A stretch of 64,000 bases of DNA, taken from positions 8,356,001 through 8,420,000 of the forward strand of contig JALDNG010000004.1 in NCBI GenBank assembly GCA_024349245.1. The letters are read 5' to 3'. The stretch is from Neodontobutis hainanensis. Taxonomy: Eukaryota; Chordata; Actinopteri; Gobiiformes; Odontobutidae. A model generated the notes under the pieces. The model did not search any database. It saw only the letters and a program-made list of their open reading frames with translations, and was not told the DNA's origin. Shown here piece by piece: positions 62,530 through 64,000 of this stretch. A program made the position numbers and the translations under genes. Numbering within the stretch: position 1 is the stretch's first letter; every line of letters begins with the position of its first letter.

Positions 62530-64000
62530 GAGGGCCGGCCCAAACATGGTAAAAAAAAACAAAACAAACCAGAAACTATTGACAAAAAGAGTAGTCTTAG
62601 GCTTTTGCTTCCTATTTAAGTATTCAAGTGTTTATGTTTTTAGCCAATAATAATGACTTCTATTGACTGGTTGTCAATATATTATATTACTCTGACATAA
62701 GTAAAAAAAAGGAAATAAGTAAAGGCAAAAAAAAGATAAAAATTTACATGACTGAAAAATGAACTCTGACCTGTCACCTGACTTGCCTCCATTAGGAAGT
62801 TAGTGTAAGATGTGGCAACAAGGTTATATTTCTTAAAGAATTACATGCTTGATGATAAAAAAAAGCATAATTTGTGGGGATTTACAATGTACAGTAAGTG
62901 TAAGTCCATGTGCACGAGAAGGGTCCATCAACCAGAGAAGTTAATCTGGCATGCTGTCGAGGTTGTTGGTGACAACCTAGCAAAGCAAAGCCATTGTGTG
63001 CAAGTGTGTGTCTGTGGACCTGTCATTGAGGTGATGAGTAACGATGGTAGTTACCATGACATCCATCTGTTGTTGTCGCTAGAGACAAATGCTGCATCTA
63101 ACAGGAAATGACATTACATGGTTGTATACACTTGTATTCATACGGACTCTAAACGCATAATAGTGTGTATATGCCACATAAAAATATACTGTTTAGTGGG
63201 GAAAAAAGTGTTTATCTTTACATGTGCATGCACATATGGGCCTGCGCTGAATGTGTTTATTTGTATTTCAGAAAACATGATTTCTATCAGGAGAAACAGA
63301 GAAGGTAATAGAAATCTGTATGTGAATGCCCCATGAAAATTCATTTTGCCAGAATACACCCAATTGATGTGTTGTTGGGAAAAGTAACAGTATCTTGACA
63401 TCGCCTCTGGCTCACTCATACATGTCTGTCTTTCCATAATGACAGACAGATGTCTGCGCTATAGAGCCTACAACCATGGCAATCTCTGTGTATAGTACAG
63501 AAATTAGTCATTTGAAGTAAAGAGTTCACACTGATTGTGACTAGGTTCTTCTCTGACCAAGTCACTCACTCCGGTACAGTTTTATTTTTTCATATTATAA
63601 TCTAAAAATTATGATGAGCCTATTGCTTAATGAAGTCACCATTGTGTAATAAATTAAGGTGAGTAAACCAGTCTAACATGCATAAAGATGCATAAAAGAT
63701 GCTAAAGTAATGTTTAAAATGCCATACTCATTTCCTTAAAAACAGACTTTAGATGAGAATTCACTCATTAAACAGAGAATTCGGGTTGAAGTAAAAGCTT
63801 GCGTGTTATTAGAATTTATCCATATTTAATGAGCAATTTTTGGTGTGCTTGCCTTCTACCCAATTAAATCTAGTAATATGGTTTCGAAACAATCTTCCAT
63901 GGATTGTTTGTCTCAGTTGCTGGTTAACCCCAACAGTGCAGGAACAGGCAGTCTGATAACCTATGCAGGTGTGCTAGCATTATTAGCAGAGCAGGACATC

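Larger units (their letters stand above)
60732..64000 (-). other. cdkal1: CDKAL1 intron continuing past the window end
   Basis: Upstream of the KKQRT exon I find no further CDKAL1 exon before the window ends. The stretch contains a promoter-like, probably repeat-derived patch at 61.24-61.66 kb and a nested inverted repeat at 62441-62529. The rest is AT-rich with nothing recognisable. Confidence 0.7.

Overview
The window looks like teleost fish nuclear DNA. It is AT-rich and almost entirely non-coding. It carries several fish-type transposable elements (tRNA-headed SINEs, Tc1-like, hAT and Harbinger-like DNA elements, RTE and CR1/L2/Rex-like LINE remnants, a Gypsy-like solo LTR) and a long (CA)n microsatellite. 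The one gene I can support has small exons with GT/AG borders separated by kilobase-scale introns. The species cannot be fixed from the sequence alone.

The gene is the 3' end of CDKAL1 on the minus strand, the tail-anchored tRNA methylthiotransferase that makes ms2t6A37 on tRNA-Lys(UUU). Four consecutive coding exons are visible: 60731-60669, 40865-40782, 36318-36154 and 27673-27509 (with stop). All are in phase 0. Together they encode the last 158 residues: the end of the radical-SAM region, the TRAM RNA-binding domain, a Ser/Thr-rich linker and a C-terminal membrane anchor. Upstream exons lie beyond position 64000.

Layout: 1-26.8 kb is intergenic sequence downstream of CDKAL1. In vertebrates this flank is normally part of the SOX4 regulatory domain. 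It holds a solo LTR, a MITE with a SINE nested in it, two further SINEs and a SINE tail, a Tc1-like element, an internally deleted RTE LINE, a degenerate minisatellite and a CR1/L2/Rex-like RT pseudogene. Between them are TE-poor stretches (about 2.4-2.7, 5.8-8.7 and 18.9-19.1 kb) that look like conserved enhancer candidates. From 26.8 to 27.5 kb is the probable 3' UTR. From 27.5 to 64 kb is CDKAL1 body, almost all intron, with two short non-autonomous hAT elements flanked by recognisable 8-bp duplications, a deletion derivative of a Tc1-like element, a Tc1 fragment, SINE pieces, the (CA)n tract and a nested inverted repeat near 62.5 kb.

I found no CRISPR array, operon, tRNA gene or second protein-coding gene, and nothing amounting to a new biological system. 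The most informative observations are the CDKAL1 gene structure, dateable nested or deleted transposons, candidate SOX4/CDKAL1 regulatory sequence, and a local inversion-duplication that looks like a template-switch event.
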